Under the pieces are notes generated by a model that was given only the letters and a program-made list of their open reading frames with translations, did not search any database and was not told the origin of the DNA. From Pontibacter liquoris (GTDB lineage Bacteria; Bacteroidota; Bacteroidia; Cytophagales; Hymenobacteraceae), in the NCBI RefSeq assembly GCF_022758235.1, contig NZ_JALEBG010000001.1, positions 2,790,001 through 2,854,000 of the forward strand: 64,000 bases of DNA, in the 5' to 3' direction. Every line of letters begins with the position of its first letter. Position 1 is the stretch's first letter. Positions 16,515 to 25,899 of this stretch are shown in pieces. A program made the translations under genes and the position numbers.

Positions 16515-17711
16515 ATGAGATCAATTCAACAATCATTTCAGGTTCATTTTCAGTACGGCGTATACTTTACGGAGGGGCTGTTTAAGCCGGTGAACCCGCT
16601 GCTGGTAAACGTGCTGCAGCAGGATGGCCATGCCACCGCACGCAAGCTTCTGTTCGTAATAGACAGCGGAGTGGCGGCTGCGCATCCTTCGCTGGTCCAA
16701 AACATCGAAGCTTATGCCACGCACCATGCCGGCGCTGTCACCTTGTTAGCCAAACCGCTTGTTGTACCGGGTGGTGAGGCGTCCAAAAACGATCCGCAAC
16801 TGGTACAGGACCTGCTGGAAGCCGTGAATGATTTCGGTGTTTGCCGCCACTCCTACCTGGTAGCGATTGGAGGCGGTGCTTTGCTTGATATGGCCGGTTA
16901 TGCAGCCGCCATTGCCCACCGGGGCATCCGCCTGGTGCGGATCCCGACCACAGTACTTTCGCAAAACGACTCGGGGGTGGGCGTGAAGAACAGCGTGAAC
17001 GCCTTCCATAAGAAGAATTTCCTGGGCACCTTCGCGCCGCCTTTTGCCGTAATCAACGACAGCGATTTTCTACTGACGCTTGAAGACCGCGACTGGCGTG
17101 CCGGCATGGCCGAGGCGATAAAAGTGGCACTGATCAAAGATGCGGCTTTTTATACTTCCATCCGGCAGGATGCCGCCAAACTGGTTGCCCGCGACATGGG
17201 CGCCATGCAGGACCAGATCTTCCGCTGCGCCCAGATGCACATGGAGCATATCAGCGGCGGCGACCCATTCGAGAAGGGCAGCTCGCGCCCGCTGGATTTT
17301 GGCCACTGGGCAGCGCACAAACTCGAGCAGCTCACCAACTATGACCTGCGGCACGGCGAGGCAGTAGCCATTGGCATTGCCCTGGATGTGGTGTATGCCA
17401 CGCTGGCAGGTATGCTCTCCCAGGAAGAATGCGAGGATATTCTGACCTTACTCACCGACCTGGGCTTTGCCCTCTATATTCCGGAACTCTCGCAACAAGC
17501 GCCGGGCGCTGAGAACCGCCTACTCATTCTCAACGGGCTTAACGAGTTCCGCGAGCACCTGGGTGGCCAGCTCACCATTATGCTGCTGACCAAGATTGGC
17601 CAGGGCGTGGAAGTACACCACATGGACGAAGCACTGCTGACAAAAGCCGTTGCGCTGCTGCAGGAACGCCACCAACAACAACAGGAAAAAGCGCCGGCAC
17701 AAACCGTGTAA
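16515..17711 (+). CDS. eboD: EboD, 3-dehydroquinate synthase-like sugar phosphate cyclase
   Basis: 398 residues. Rossmann-like NAD-binding part (LFVIDSGVA, VAIGGGALLDMAGY) then IPTTVLSQNDSGVGVKNSVN, typical of the DHQ synthase superfamily. Metal ligands are visible: Glu in AEAIKVALIKD, His in LDFGHWAAH and His in LRHGEAVAIG. Family reaction: cyclisation of a sugar 7-phosphate. It lies inside the cluster and has a long C-terminal extension, so it is more likely a special cyclase (EboD) than the shikimate-pathway AroB. 79 bases separate it from eboC. Confidence 0.93.
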   Translation: MRSIQQSFQVHFQYGVYFTEGLFKPVNPLLVNVLQQDGHATARKLLFVIDSGVAAAHPSLVQNIEAYATHHAGAVTLLAKPLVVPGGEASKNDPQLVQDLLEAVNDFGVCRHSYLVAIGGGALLDMAGYAAAIAHRGIRLVRIPTTVLSQNDSGVGVKNSVNAFHKKNFLGTFAPPFAVINDSDFLLTLEDRDWRAGMAEAIKVALIKDAAFYTSIRQDAAKLVARDMGAMQDQIFRCAQMHMEHISGGDPFEKGSSRPLDFGHWAAHKLEQLTNYDLRHGEAVAIGIALDVVYATLAGMLSQEECEDILTLLTDLGFALYIPELSQQAPGAENRLLILNGLNEFREHLGGQLTIMLLTKIGQGVEVHHMDEALLTKAVALLQERHQQQQEKAPAQTV

Positions 17712-17729
17712 CAAAACCTGAAATAGAAG

Positions 17730-17767
17730 ACAGGAGAAGTATAAGCTGCTATTTAGACTTCTCCTGT
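17730..17767 (+). terminator. Hairpin between eboD and eboE
   Basis: ACAGGAGAAGT (17730-17740) pairs with ACTTCTCCTGT (17757-17767) around a 16-base loop, followed by TTTTCC. The loop side holds a copy of AAGTATAA. It lies inside the cluster, so it may be partial or conditional, letting eboE and eboF be set apart from eboABCD. Confidence 0.7.
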
Positions 17768-17885
17768 TTTCCTGCGGAAAGCAGCCCTGCAAGTATAACT
17801 TCATAATATCGACAGGTATACTTATAATATTTTCAATCCCTATCCCCCGCACCCGCTAACCGGCTGCCAAGTATAAAACGGAACC

Positions 17886-19091
17886 ATGCTCCTTGAAAAC
17901 AAATACCATTTAAGTTACTGTACCAACATTCACCCCGGCGAAAGCTGGGAAGAAGTTTTCCGGAACCTGCAGGAATACCTGCCCCCGCTCAAGCAAAATT
18001 TATCGCCCGAAAAGCCCTTCGGTATTGGCCTGCGCCTCTCCGACCTGGCCAGCAGAGAGCTTGCGCAACCCGAAAAGCTGGCTGCCTTCCAGGTATGGCT
18101 GCGCCAGGAGGGGCTGTATCTCTTTACCATGAACGGCTTTCCGTACGGCGGTTTTCATCATCAGGTAGTAAAGGATGCCGTGCACAAACCCGACTGGACC
18201 ACCGCCGACCGCGTGGCGTATACCTTGCGGCTGGCCCATATCCTGGCGGCCCTGCTTCCGGAAGGAACAACAGGTGGCATTTCCACCTCGCCTCTTTCCT
18301 ACAAGCCCTGGCACCGTGAAAACGAACTAAAAACCGTTTTCGAAACGGCCACCCGCCACATGGTACAGGTGGTAGCGGAACTGCAAACGATCAAAGCCAC
18401 GACCGGCAAAACGATCCACATCGACATAGAGCCGGAGCCGGACGGTCTGCTGGAAAATACCGAAGAATTCGTTAATTTCTATACCAATTGGCTGCTGCCC
18501 GCCGGCATCAAGATGCTTCAGGCAAACGGCCTCTCCGAGGAAGAAGCGGCCCAAGCGATTCGCACACACATCCAGCTGTGCTATGATGTATGCCACTTTG
18601 CACTGGTGTATGAAAAGCCTGCTGCTGTTTTTGCGGCCTTGCAGGCGCATGACATCCGTATCGGGAAAGTGCAGCTGAGCGCCGCGCTGAAAGCGACCCT
18701 TCCGGAAAGCGCGGCTGCGCGGCAGGAAGTGGCCGCAAGACTGGCGCCCTTTGCCGAATCCACGTACCTGCACCAGGTCGTGGTGCGCAACCAGGAAGGA
18801 CAGCTGACCCATTACACTGATCTGCCTGAGGCTTTGGAACATATCAGCGACCCACAAGCCCGCGAATGGCGCACGCACTTTCATGTGCCGCTGTTTACCG
18901 ATACTTATAACGGCTTGCTTTCTACCCAGGACGATATCCGGCAGGTGCTTGCCCTCTTACAGCAACAGCACCTCACCGAGCACCTGGAAGTAGAGACCTA
19001 TACCTGGGATGTGCTGCCGGATGCAATGAAAAAGCCCTTACACCAGTCCATCCTGCGCGAGCTGGCGTGGGTGCTGGAAACTTTAAAATAG
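17886..19091 (+). CDS. eboE: EboE, sugar-isomerase-like TIM barrel protein
   Basis: 401 residues, soluble. It starts YHLSYCTNIHPGESWEEVF, the characteristic opening of EboE, and shows AP-endonuclease/xylose-isomerase-like barrel elements: LYLFTMNGFPYGGFH, HIDIEPEPDG, QLCYDVCHFAL and VETYTWDVLP. Conserved Glu, Asp and His at strand ends suggest metal binding. The step catalysed is not established. Its ATG is 9 bases upstream of eboF by stop-to-start distance, so these two are co-transcribed. Confidence 0.92.
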   Translation: MLLENKYHLSYCTNIHPGESWEEVFRNLQEYLPPLKQNLSPEKPFGIGLRLSDLASRELAQPEKLAAFQVWLRQEGLYLFTMNGFPYGGFHHQVVKDAVHKPDWTTADRVAYTLRLAHILAALLPEGTTGGISTSPLSYKPWHRENELKTVFETATRHMVQVVAELQTIKATTGKTIHIDIEPEPDGLLENTEEFVNFYTNWLLPAGIKMLQANGLSEEEAAQAIRTHIQLCYDVCHFALVYEKPAAVFAALQAHDIRIGKVQLSAALKATLPESAAARQEVAARLAPFAESTYLHQVVVRNQEGQLTHYTDLPEALEHISDPQAREWRTHFHVPLFTDTYNGLLSTQDDIRQVLALLQQQHLTEHLEVETYTWDVLPDAMKKPLHQSILRELAWVLETLK

Positions 19092-19100
19092 AAGAAGAAC

Positions 19101-20501
19101 ATGCAGAAGACTGTTGTAATAGACGTTGTGGGGCTCACCCGATCCGTTTTGGGCGAACACACCCCGTTTTTAACCAAATGGACAGCGCAGGCCAAAGGAG
19201 CGCTGGTGCACCCGGTGGTGCCGGCTGTTACCTGCTCGGCCCATGCCACCTACCTTACGGGTAAATCGCCCGAAGAACATGGCATTGTGGGCAATGGCTG
19301 GTACTTTGAGGAGGAATGCGAAATCAAGTTCTGGCGCCAGTCCAACAAGCTGATCCATGCCGAGAAGATATGGGAAGTAGCCAAAGCGGCCGACCCGACA
19401 TTTACCTGCGCCAATATGGGCTGGTGGTATAATATGTACTCCAAAGCAGATTACTCGCTCACGCCGCGCCCGCAGTACCTGGCCGATGGCCGCAAAATGC
19501 CCGACTGCTACACCCAGCCACCTGAGCTGCGCGACCGGCTGCAGGAGAAACTGGGCACGTTTCCGCTCTTCAGCTACTGGGGGCCTAAAACCACCATTAA
19601 GTCTAGCCAATGGATAGCCGAGGCTTCCAAGCTGACGGATGAGTGGTATGACCCGACCCTCACGCTCATTTACCTGCCGCACCTGGACTATAACCTGCAG
19701 CGCATTGGCCCCAAGGACCCGCGCATTGCCAAAGACCTACGCGAAATTGATGCCCTTTGCCAGGACCTGATCACCTTCTATGAGGCCAAAGGTGCCCAGG
19801 TGATCCTACTTTCGGAATACGGGATCTCGGAGGTGAGCAACCCTGTGCACCTGAACCGTGTGCTGCGGGAGCATGGCTACATTGCCGTGCGCGAAGAGCG
19901 GGGCACAGAGCTGCTGGATGCCGGCATCAGCCAGGCATTTGCAGTGGCCGACCACCAGGTGGCGCATGTGTATGTGAACGACAAAAGCAAACTAGCCGAA
20001 ATAAAGCAGCTGCTACAGCAGTTGCCGGGCGTGCAGGAAGTGCTGGCAGGCGACGAGCGCAACAAGTATAAACTGGCACACGAGCGATGCGGCGACCTGG
20101 TGGCAGTGGCTGATAAGGATTCGTGGTTTACATACTACTTCTGGCTCGATGATGCCAAAGCCCCGGACTATGCCCGCATGGTGGACATCCATAAAAAGCC
20201 CGGTTACGACCCTGTAGAACTGTTTACCAACCCTGATATCAAGTTCCTGGTGCCGCTGGTGGCAGGCAAAGTGCTGAAGAAAAAGCTGGGTTTCCGGATG
20301 GTGATGGATATTATTCCGCTGAATGCCAAACTTGTGAAAGGCTCGCATGGCCGTGTGCCGGAAAATAATAGCGAATGGCCGGTGCTTTATAGCAAGGGGC
20401 CCGGGCAGCTGCCGCAGGAAATAGCCGCTACCGATGTGTTCTCGGTTATACTGGCACACCTGCGCCCTGCTACCGTGAATATGCCGCAGCAGGCTTCTTA
20501 A
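19101..20501 (+). CDS. eboF: EboF, type I phosphodiesterase/nucleotide pyrophosphatase-like
   Basis: 466 residues, alkaline phosphatase superfamily, no signal peptide. The active-site segment is PAVTCSAHATYLTGKSPEEH, followed by GIVGNGWYF, as in nucleotide pyrophosphatase/phosphodiesterase (NPP) enzymes; later metal-binding blocks include LLSEYGISEV, VADHQVAHVYV and GSHGRVPENN. Predicted to remove or cleave a phosphate ester in the ebo product pathway. Last gene of the cluster; a strong hairpin follows. Confidence 0.92.
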   Translation: MQKTVVIDVVGLTRSVLGEHTPFLTKWTAQAKGALVHPVVPAVTCSAHATYLTGKSPEEHGIVGNGWYFEEECEIKFWRQSNKLIHAEKIWEVAKAADPTFTCANMGWWYNMYSKADYSLTPRPQYLADGRKMPDCYTQPPELRDRLQEKLGTFPLFSYWGPKTTIKSSQWIAEASKLTDEWYDPTLTLIYLPHLDYNLQRIGPKDPRIAKDLREIDALCQDLITFYEAKGAQVILLSEYGISEVSNPVHLNRVLREHGYIAVREERGTELLDAGISQAFAVADHQVAHVYVNDKSKLAEIKQLLQQLPGVQEVLAGDERNKYKLAHERCGDLVAVADKDSWFTYYFWLDDAKAPDYARMVDIHKKPGYDPVELFTNPDIKFLVPLVAGKVLKKKLGFRMVMDIIPLNAKLVKGSHGRVPENNSEWPVLYSKGPGQLPQEIAATDVFSVILAHLRPATVNMPQQAS

Positions 20502-20505
20502 ACTT

Positions 20506-20539
20506 ACAAAGGCAGTAGCTACTGGGCTACTGCCTTTGT
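20506..20539. terminator. Bidirectional terminator at the end of the ebo cluster
   Basis: ACAAAGGCAGTAG (20506-20518) pairs perfectly with CTACTGCCTTTGT (20527-20539), 8-base loop, then TTTTATC on the plus strand. The right arm overlaps the 3' end of the convergent gene 20519-20938. Confidence 0.85.
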
Positions 20540-20938
20540 TTTATCTTTTGTGTTGACTGGTGTTGCCGCTTTACGCTTCTGATAAAAAGCCGCTGCTACG
20601 GCAATGAGCATCACCACGGTCACGATCAGCTCGCCGAATGACTCGCGGGCCAGCTCCATCGAATACGTCTTCATCGACAGGTCTCTTTGCAGCAATTCCT
20701 GCTTTATCCAGTCGGAAACCGAGCTGGGGTATTTATACACGAATCCTACAAAACAAAAGAGCGCCTCTGCCAGCAGCAACGGAATATTATACTTCCCGAA
20801 GGCAGCCATGCCTACCAGCACGGTAGCAGCACCATACACCGAAACCCAGAACCAGGCATCGGGGTCGTTGAACTGCCAGTAAGTGAAGAGCACAAACATG
20901 AAAAAGCAGAAGCCGAAAAAAATGCGGAGGATCTTCAT
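20519..20938 (-). CDS. TMEM220-like four-helix membrane protein
   Basis: 139 residues with about four membrane segments: residues 4-20 (LRIFFGFCFFMFVLFTYWQF), then a helix after NDPDAWFWVSVYG, one around LLLAEALFCFVGFVY, and a C-terminal one (LIVTVVMLIAVAAAFY). The segment FTYWQFNDPDAWFWVSVYGA is the hallmark of the transmembrane 220 family, found in Bacteroidota and in animals, of unknown function. Short charged C-terminus in the cytoplasm. Stand-alone gene convergent with the ebo cluster. Confidence 0.82.
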   Translation of the reverse strand: MKILRIFFGFCFFMFVLFTYWQFNDPDAWFWVSVYGAATVLVGMAAFGKYNIPLLLAEALFCFVGFVYKYPSSVSDWIKQELLQRDLSMKTYSMELARESFGELIVTVVMLIAVAAAFYQKRKAATPVNTKDKTKAVAQ

Positions 20939-21236
20939 CTGAGTTGATTTTATACTGTTTCTGGTTACGTTCTGCTAAGATACTTAATCACACTTTATAT
21001 TGATAGGGTTCGGAGGAAAGGCTGCTATACTTTTCTGGATGTTAAGCTGTTTTCTATGGATTTATACGCAGCTCTACCCTACCGGGGTGCTCTCGATCAG
21101 CGAAATCCCCGCAAATAAAACAGTATTGCCAGTCCAGGTTCATTACTATTCCGGACAAGTATAGCTTCCCTTTTAAAGCAGATTTTTACCGGCACCTTCG
21201 GATGAGCTGTTTTAAGGCGCTTCAGGCGGCTAAGCT

Positions 21237-22931
21237 CTATTCCTGCTTGCTTGTCTGTAGCCGGCGCGGGGATCTGGCAGGGACTGGTTTGGAGAGAATA
21301 TGCAGGTAATAGCGTTGTCCGGGCTCTTTCGGGTTATACGTGTAGGAAGCCAGTGCCTGCACCCGGATGCTATCGGAGGGGGCTTGTGCCTGCGTGAGGC
21401 GCTCGGTGGCAAATACTACGGCTGGTAGAGTGCTGGGCAATTGCAGGCGGTTGTTTAGTATTCTGAGCGTATCTACCGGTTTGCCTACCTCCCAGATATA
21501 CTTGGGGTTCATGCCCCCAACAGCATAAAAATCTAGGTTTCTGATCGCTTTTTTCTGGCGCACCTGCTGCAGGGTGGTCGTGCTGCCCGGCGGAAAAGTA
21601 GCGGCCTCAAAATTGGGAATGATCACGAGCAGCGCCAGCGTGTGTAGGGCTACAGCGGCCATTAAAAAGCGTAGCAGCTGGCGGGTTCTGGCAAAGTATA
21701 ACACCGCGATGCCTGCCAACCCTCCGGCCACGGTAACTCCCAGTAAATGCAGGCCACTACCCGCGCCTGTTTTCAAAACAAACAGGTAATACCCCACGGG
21801 CAACCCGAAGGCCACCGCGGCCAACAGCAGTGCAGTGGTCAGAACAAGTCCGCGGTCCAGCCGGGTAGCGGTGCCGGAGCTAAAACTGTCGAGCAGGTAG
21901 CGGACATAACAAGCCGTTAGCAGGGCCAGCGGCACCATGGCGGGTAGCAGGTAGCGTTCTTTTTTCTCGGGCAGCAGCGAGAGCAGCAAAACAGTAAGCA
22001 GCACCCAAAGCACCACAAATTTATACCTGCCATAGCGTTGTATCTGCTGCCGGGCCTGGGGCAGCACCAAGCCGGCCGCTGCCAATAGCGCCCAGATGCC
22101 CGACTGCACCGGAAAGCTCCAGTAGTACCACAAGGGCTGCACATGGCGGTTCACCCAGGCTTGTCCTTCGTTCTGCACGGTAAGGGCAAGACTCTCGGGG
22201 GCGGCCAGGTAGATGTATAACGGCCAGGTCACGCTCACCGCCACGCAAACCAGCACCAGTAACACCACCCCCCGCCAGTGATCATACCTGAGGCCATACC
22301 CATAGCTGTAACTCACCAGAAAAGGCACCAGCAAGGTATAGAATGCCACAGGGCCCTTGCTTATAAAAGAGCATCCCAGCAGCAGGCCCGCTCCTATAAA
22401 CCATCCATACGCCGCTTTCTTTTGCTGCCAGCCGGTTACCATCAGCCAGAGCGCCCCCACCATAAAGCTGTGGCAGTAAATATCCCAGGTGCCCTGCCGG
22501 CCAATATTGATTAACAACCAGGAAGTAGCCAGGATGAGGGTAGCCAGGAACGGTAGCAGCTTGTCGGTGGTAAGCCGCCGCACCAGGGCATAGAAAAAGA
22601 AAACGAGCAGACTACTCATCAGCGCAGCAGGAAGTCGCAAAGCAGCCAGGTTTTCGATGTTGCCGGCGGCCAGTCCTGCCCAAGCCGTCAGCCAGGTAGG
22701 CAGCGGTGGTTTGGCAAGCCGCACGTAGCCGTTCATGGTAGGCACCAGCCAGTTGCCGTGGCCCACCATTTCGCGGGCTGTGATAAAGTTGCGCGCCTCC
22801 ATCAGACTCGGCTCCAGGGAGCCCAGGTTCACAAAATAGGTCAGCGACAAAACAAGCGCCAAAAGGACAATCTGCCACCTGGTCTCCCACAGCCAGCCCG
22901 GGGTGTTTGTCCGCTCGTTGATACTTTCCAT
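21237..22931 (-). CDS. GT39-family (ArnT/PMT-like) glycosyltransferase
   Basis: 564-residue membrane protein with about 11 helices. The first periplasmic loop carries the acidic pair in EPSLMEARNFITAREMV and the following NWLVPTMNGYVRLAKPPLP, which match the GT-C ArnT/PMT_2 superfamily (polyprenyl-phosphate sugar donors). GPVAFYTLLVP and PEKKERYLLPAMVPLAL are further family blocks. A smaller soluble region follows at the C-terminus (about 460-564). Role: transfer of a sugar from undecaprenyl phosphate-sugar to lipid A, a glycan or a protein outside the cytoplasmic face. The acceptor cannot be told. Stand-alone. Confidence 0.88.
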   Translation of the reverse strand: MESINERTNTPGWLWETRWQIVLLALVLSLTYFVNLGSLEPSLMEARNFITAREMVGHGNWLVPTMNGYVRLAKPPLPTWLTAWAGLAAGNIENLAALRLPAALMSSLLVFFFYALVRRLTTDKLLPFLATLILATSWLLINIGRQGTWDIYCHSFMVGALWLMVTGWQQKKAAYGWFIGAGLLLGCSFISKGPVAFYTLLVPFLVSYSYGYGLRYDHWRGVVLLVLVCVAVSVTWPLYIYLAAPESLALTVQNEGQAWVNRHVQPLWYYWSFPVQSGIWALLAAAGLVLPQARQQIQRYGRYKFVVLWVLLTVLLLSLLPEKKERYLLPAMVPLALLTACYVRYLLDSFSSGTATRLDRGLVLTTALLLAAVAFGLPVGYYLFVLKTGAGSGLHLLGVTVAGGLAGIAVLYFARTRQLLRFLMAAVALHTLALLVIIPNFEAATFPPGSTTTLQQVRQKKAIRNLDFYAVGGMNPKYIWEVGKPVDTLRILNNRLQLPSTLPAVVFATERLTQAQAPSDSIRVQALASYTYNPKEPGQRYYLHILSKPVPARSPRRLQTSKQE

Positions 22932-23112
22932 AGCGTTATTAAATGCCCTATTTTATCCCCCTTAAGTTAACAACTAAACCTATACTTGCCTGAGGTTTAT
23001 ACTTGTACGGGTAAACGCATCCCTGCAACTCTTATCCTTAAACGTAGTATAGCAAACGTTATACTAGCCCGCGCGGGCGGGTACAGCGTGCCCACTTTTG
23101 AGCAAGAGCCGC

Positions 23113-24309
23113 ATGAAGCAGAAGATAATTACCCGAACCGTGTGGGTGCTTTCCATGGTCAGCCTGTTTGCTGACGTGGCGAGCGAAATGCTGTACCCGG
23201 TGATGCCGGTATACCTCAAGAGCATTGGCTTTTCGGTGCTGCTGATCGGGGTACTGGAGGGCATGGCCGAGGCTACCGCCGGGTTAAGTAAGGGCTATTT
23301 CGGGAAGCTATCGGATAGCAAGGGGGTACGGTTGCCGTTTGTGCGCTGGGGCTACCTGCTGGCAGCCATTTCCAAACCGCTGCTGGCCTTATCCACGTAC
23401 CCGCTCTGGGTTTTTGGGGCCCGCACCCTCGACAGGCTGGGCAAAGGCGTGCGCACCGGTGCCCGCGATGCCCTTTTATCCGAAGAAGCTACCCCGCAAA
23501 CCAAAGCGCGCGTGTTCGGCCTTCACCGCAGCATGGATACCCTGGGCGCTGTGCTGGGGCCTGCGCTGGCACTGGTTTACTTATACTATGCCCCGGGGCA
23601 GTACCAGCCGCTGTTTTTTATCGCCTTTGTGCCGGGCCTAGTTGCCGTGGGCCTCATCTACCTGCTGCGCGAGAAAAAAAAGCCCGCAGCGCCACAGGGC
23701 AGCAGCCGGTATAATTTCCTCTCATTTATGCATTACTGGGCCCAAAGCCCTGCCCTTTACCGGCGGCTGGTAACCGGGCTGCTGCTTTTTGCCTTGTTCA
23801 ACAGCAGCGACTTTTTTTTGCTGCTCCGCATGAAGGAAGCCGGCCTGGACGATACGCAGGTGATCGGGGTGTATATTTTTTACAACCTGGTATATGCCCT
23901 TTTCTCGTACCCGCTGGGGATAGCTGCCGATAAATGGGGCCTTAAGAAAGTGTTGTTGACCGGCATCGGCCTGTTTGCTGTGGTGTATGCCGGCATGGCA
24001 GTGGCTCAGCACCTGTGGCTTTTCCTGGTGCTCTTTTTCCTGTATGGTATGTATGCGGCAGCCACCGAGGGCATCTCCAAAGCCTGGATCACCAACATCT
24101 GTGCGCCGCGGGATACGGCTACGGCAGTGGGCACGTACACGGCTTTTCAAAGTATAGCAACCTTGCTGGCCAGTTCTTTGGCTGGTTTTATATGGTACAG
24201 GTATGGCGCTACCGCCATCTTTGGCCTGGCGGCAGCCATGGCGGTGGTGGTGATCCTATACCTGGCCGTGGCCGCACGAGAGTTTCCGCGAGAAAGCGAA
24301 CTCTCCTAA
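23113..24309 (+). CDS. Major facilitator superfamily transporter
   Basis: Start moved to the ATG at 23113 (MKQKIITRTVW); the longest frame starts five codons upstream at TTG. 398 residues, 12 predicted membrane helices. N-terminal half: SLFADVASEMLYPVMPVYLK, then GKLSDSKGVRLPFVRWGY with the loop 2-3 MFS motif, and FGARTLDRLGKGVRTGARD, a block typical of an uncharacterised MFS branch often near metal or drug genes. C-terminal half has ADKWGLKKVLLTG. Substrate unknown. Ends in a shared terminator with the convergent desaturase. Confidence 0.87.
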   Translation: MKQKIITRTVWVLSMVSLFADVASEMLYPVMPVYLKSIGFSVLLIGVLEGMAEATAGLSKGYFGKLSDSKGVRLPFVRWGYLLAAISKPLLALSTYPLWVFGARTLDRLGKGVRTGARDALLSEEATPQTKARVFGLHRSMDTLGAVLGPALALVYLYYAPGQYQPLFFIAFVPGLVAVGLIYLLREKKKPAAPQGSSRYNFLSFMHYWAQSPALYRRLVTGLLLFALFNSSDFFLLLRMKEAGLDDTQVIGVYIFYNLVYALFSYPLGIAADKWGLKKVLLTGIGLFAVVYAGMAVAQHLWLFLVLFFLYGMYAAATEGISKAWITNICAPRDTATAVGTYTAFQSIATLLASSLAGFIWYRYGATAIFGLAAAMAVVVILYLAVAAREFPRESELS

Positions 24310-24311
24310 AC

Positions 24312-24354
24312 GCCACATGCCCCGCTTTACCTAAGGTAAAACGGGGCATGTGGC
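24312..24354. terminator. Terminator between convergent MFS and desaturase genes
   Basis: GCCACATGCCCCG (24312-24324) pairs with CGGGGCATGTGGC (24342-24354), with an inner TTTACC/GGTAAA extension. Nearly perfect 20-bp stem serving both strands; no long T run. Confidence 0.75.
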
Positions 24355-24375
24355 TGGATTAACTTTACAGGTATG

Positions 24376-25443
24376 TTAAGCCTGGGAGAGTTGTTTTAAA
24401 TGCGCTACATGCGAGGCTACGGCTAGGCGCATTTTCGGAAACTCCAGGTAAGGCACGTTGTAATCGGCGCAGGCTTGCTTGATGATCTTGCTCAGCTGCG
24501 GGTAATGGATGTGCGATATTTTCGGGAACAGGTGGTGCTCGATCTGGAAGTTCAGCCCGCCTACCAGCCAGGTGATCACCTTGTTATTGGGCGCAAAATT
24601 GGCTGTGGTGCGCAGCTGGTGCACAGCCCACTCATCTTCGAGGCGGTTGTGCGGCTGTTCGGCCACTGGAAAGTTCGTCTCCTCCAAAGTATGCGCCAGC
24701 TGAAACACAATGCTCATTACGAATCCCGTAAACACACCGTAAAGCAAGAACCCGATCAGCCAGGGCACAAAGCCGACCATTACAATAGGCAGGGCCACAA
24801 AGAAGGCCGCATGCACCGCTTTAAATACCCAGAAGGAAATATGGTTGGTGCGCGTCATCTTTTTCAGCGGCATGGAGCCTACTTTTTTGGTGAAGTATTT
24901 CTGGTAATCCGAAAAGAAAACCCAGAAAAAGAACAGCATGGAATAAGCAAGCCAGAAGTATAAATGCTGGTAGCGGTGAATGCCATAATGTTTCTGGCTT
25001 TCGCACAGGCGCAAAAACGGACGCGCATCGATATCATCGTCTACGCCATCGATGTTGGTAAAGGCATGGTGAATAATGTTGTGCTTGGTGTTCCACATAA
25101 ACACATTGGCGCCCAGCACGTTCAGGGATAAACTGGCCACTTCGTTCAGGCGTTTGATCTTGCTGAAGCTGCCATGCGAACCATCATGCATCACGTTAAA
25201 ACCCATAGCCGCTGTCAGGCCACCAAGGATGATACACTCCACCAGTGAGAGCCACACAGGCGGCGTAAAGAAAACAAGGTGAATGTAAACCAGCACCAGG
25301 CTGATAGATAAAATAGCAGCTTTTGTAAACAGTTTGTAGTTGCCTACCGGAGAGATCTGCTTCTCCTGGAAATAAGTGTTGACGCGGCGTTTTAGTTCGG
25401 CGTGAAATGAGTTTTGTTGTACAGCGAATTTAGGTGCAGCCAT
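24376..25443 (-). CDS. Membrane fatty-acid desaturase, front-end type
   Basis: Start placed at the ATG at 25443 (MAAPKFAVQQNSFHAEL); the longer frame adds 13 residues. About 355 residues, four membrane helices. All three histidine boxes are present: HDGSH, HNIIHH and QIEHH. The Gln in the third box and the GLNFQIEHHLFPKISHIHYP block mark the front-end (delta-5/delta-6-like) and sphingolipid desaturase branch rather than delta-9 enzymes. There is no fused cytochrome b5 domain, so electrons must come from ferredoxin or a separate protein. Role: membrane lipid unsaturation, likely in cold adaptation; regiospecificity not determinable. Confidence 0.9.
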   Translation of the reverse strand: MAAPKFAVQQNSFHAELKRRVNTYFQEKQISPVGNYKLFTKAAILSISLVLVYIHLVFFTPPVWLSLVECIILGGLTAAMGFNVMHDGSHGSFSKIKRLNEVASLSLNVLGANVFMWNTKHNIIHHAFTNIDGVDDDIDARPFLRLCESQKHYGIHRYQHLYFWLAYSMLFFFWVFFSDYQKYFTKKVGSMPLKKMTRTNHISFWVFKAVHAAFFVALPIVMVGFVPWLIGFLLYGVFTGFVMSIVFQLAHTLEETNFPVAEQPHNRLEDEWAVHQLRTTANFAPNNKVITWLVGGLNFQIEHHLFPKISHIHYPQLSKIIKQACADYNVPYLEFPKMRLAVASHVAHLKQLSQA

Positions 25444-25899
25444 GCAGGAATAATATAAGATTACGTTCGGCTTATTAAACAACGCATACCGCCTTGCTTT
25501 TTAAACCGGGAACAAAGATAACACTAAAAATGGCACTGAGAATGACGGTAAGCCGGCAGTGCTATAAAAAATAACCTGAAACTCAGGTACCCGTTCCGTT
25601 TGTAGGCAGTGAACAGGCAAAATCCGTACCCCGATTCAGGAAAATGGAAATTACCTTCGGCTGGCCGGCGCCACGAGTATAAAAACAGGATGGCGCTAAC
25701 CGTTCCGGTATGTGGCAGGAAACAGGTGCATGTATAACCCGAAAGCTGCCTGATTGTTGTATATTGATTTAAAGAAGCTGCAATTTATACTTGTGCTGCC
25801 AGGGCGGATTTGCTTTGCAGCCCTTGTCGAAGGGCGCAACAGGTTGCCGGCAGGCGCTGCCTACAATGGAACCGACTTAAAGATCAACTTTGGCTAAAA
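25444..25899. other. Divergent intergenic region
   Basis: 456 bases between the desaturase and the MBL-fold gene. No gene recognised; the extra in-frame codons from the TTG at 25810 are not thought to be coding. Confidence 0.4.

Noticed and set aside
16515..17711. AroB (shikimate pathway 3-dehydroquinate synthase)
   Set aside because: The gene sits between eboC and eboE in the canonical ebo order and has a long C-terminal extension, so EboD fits better.
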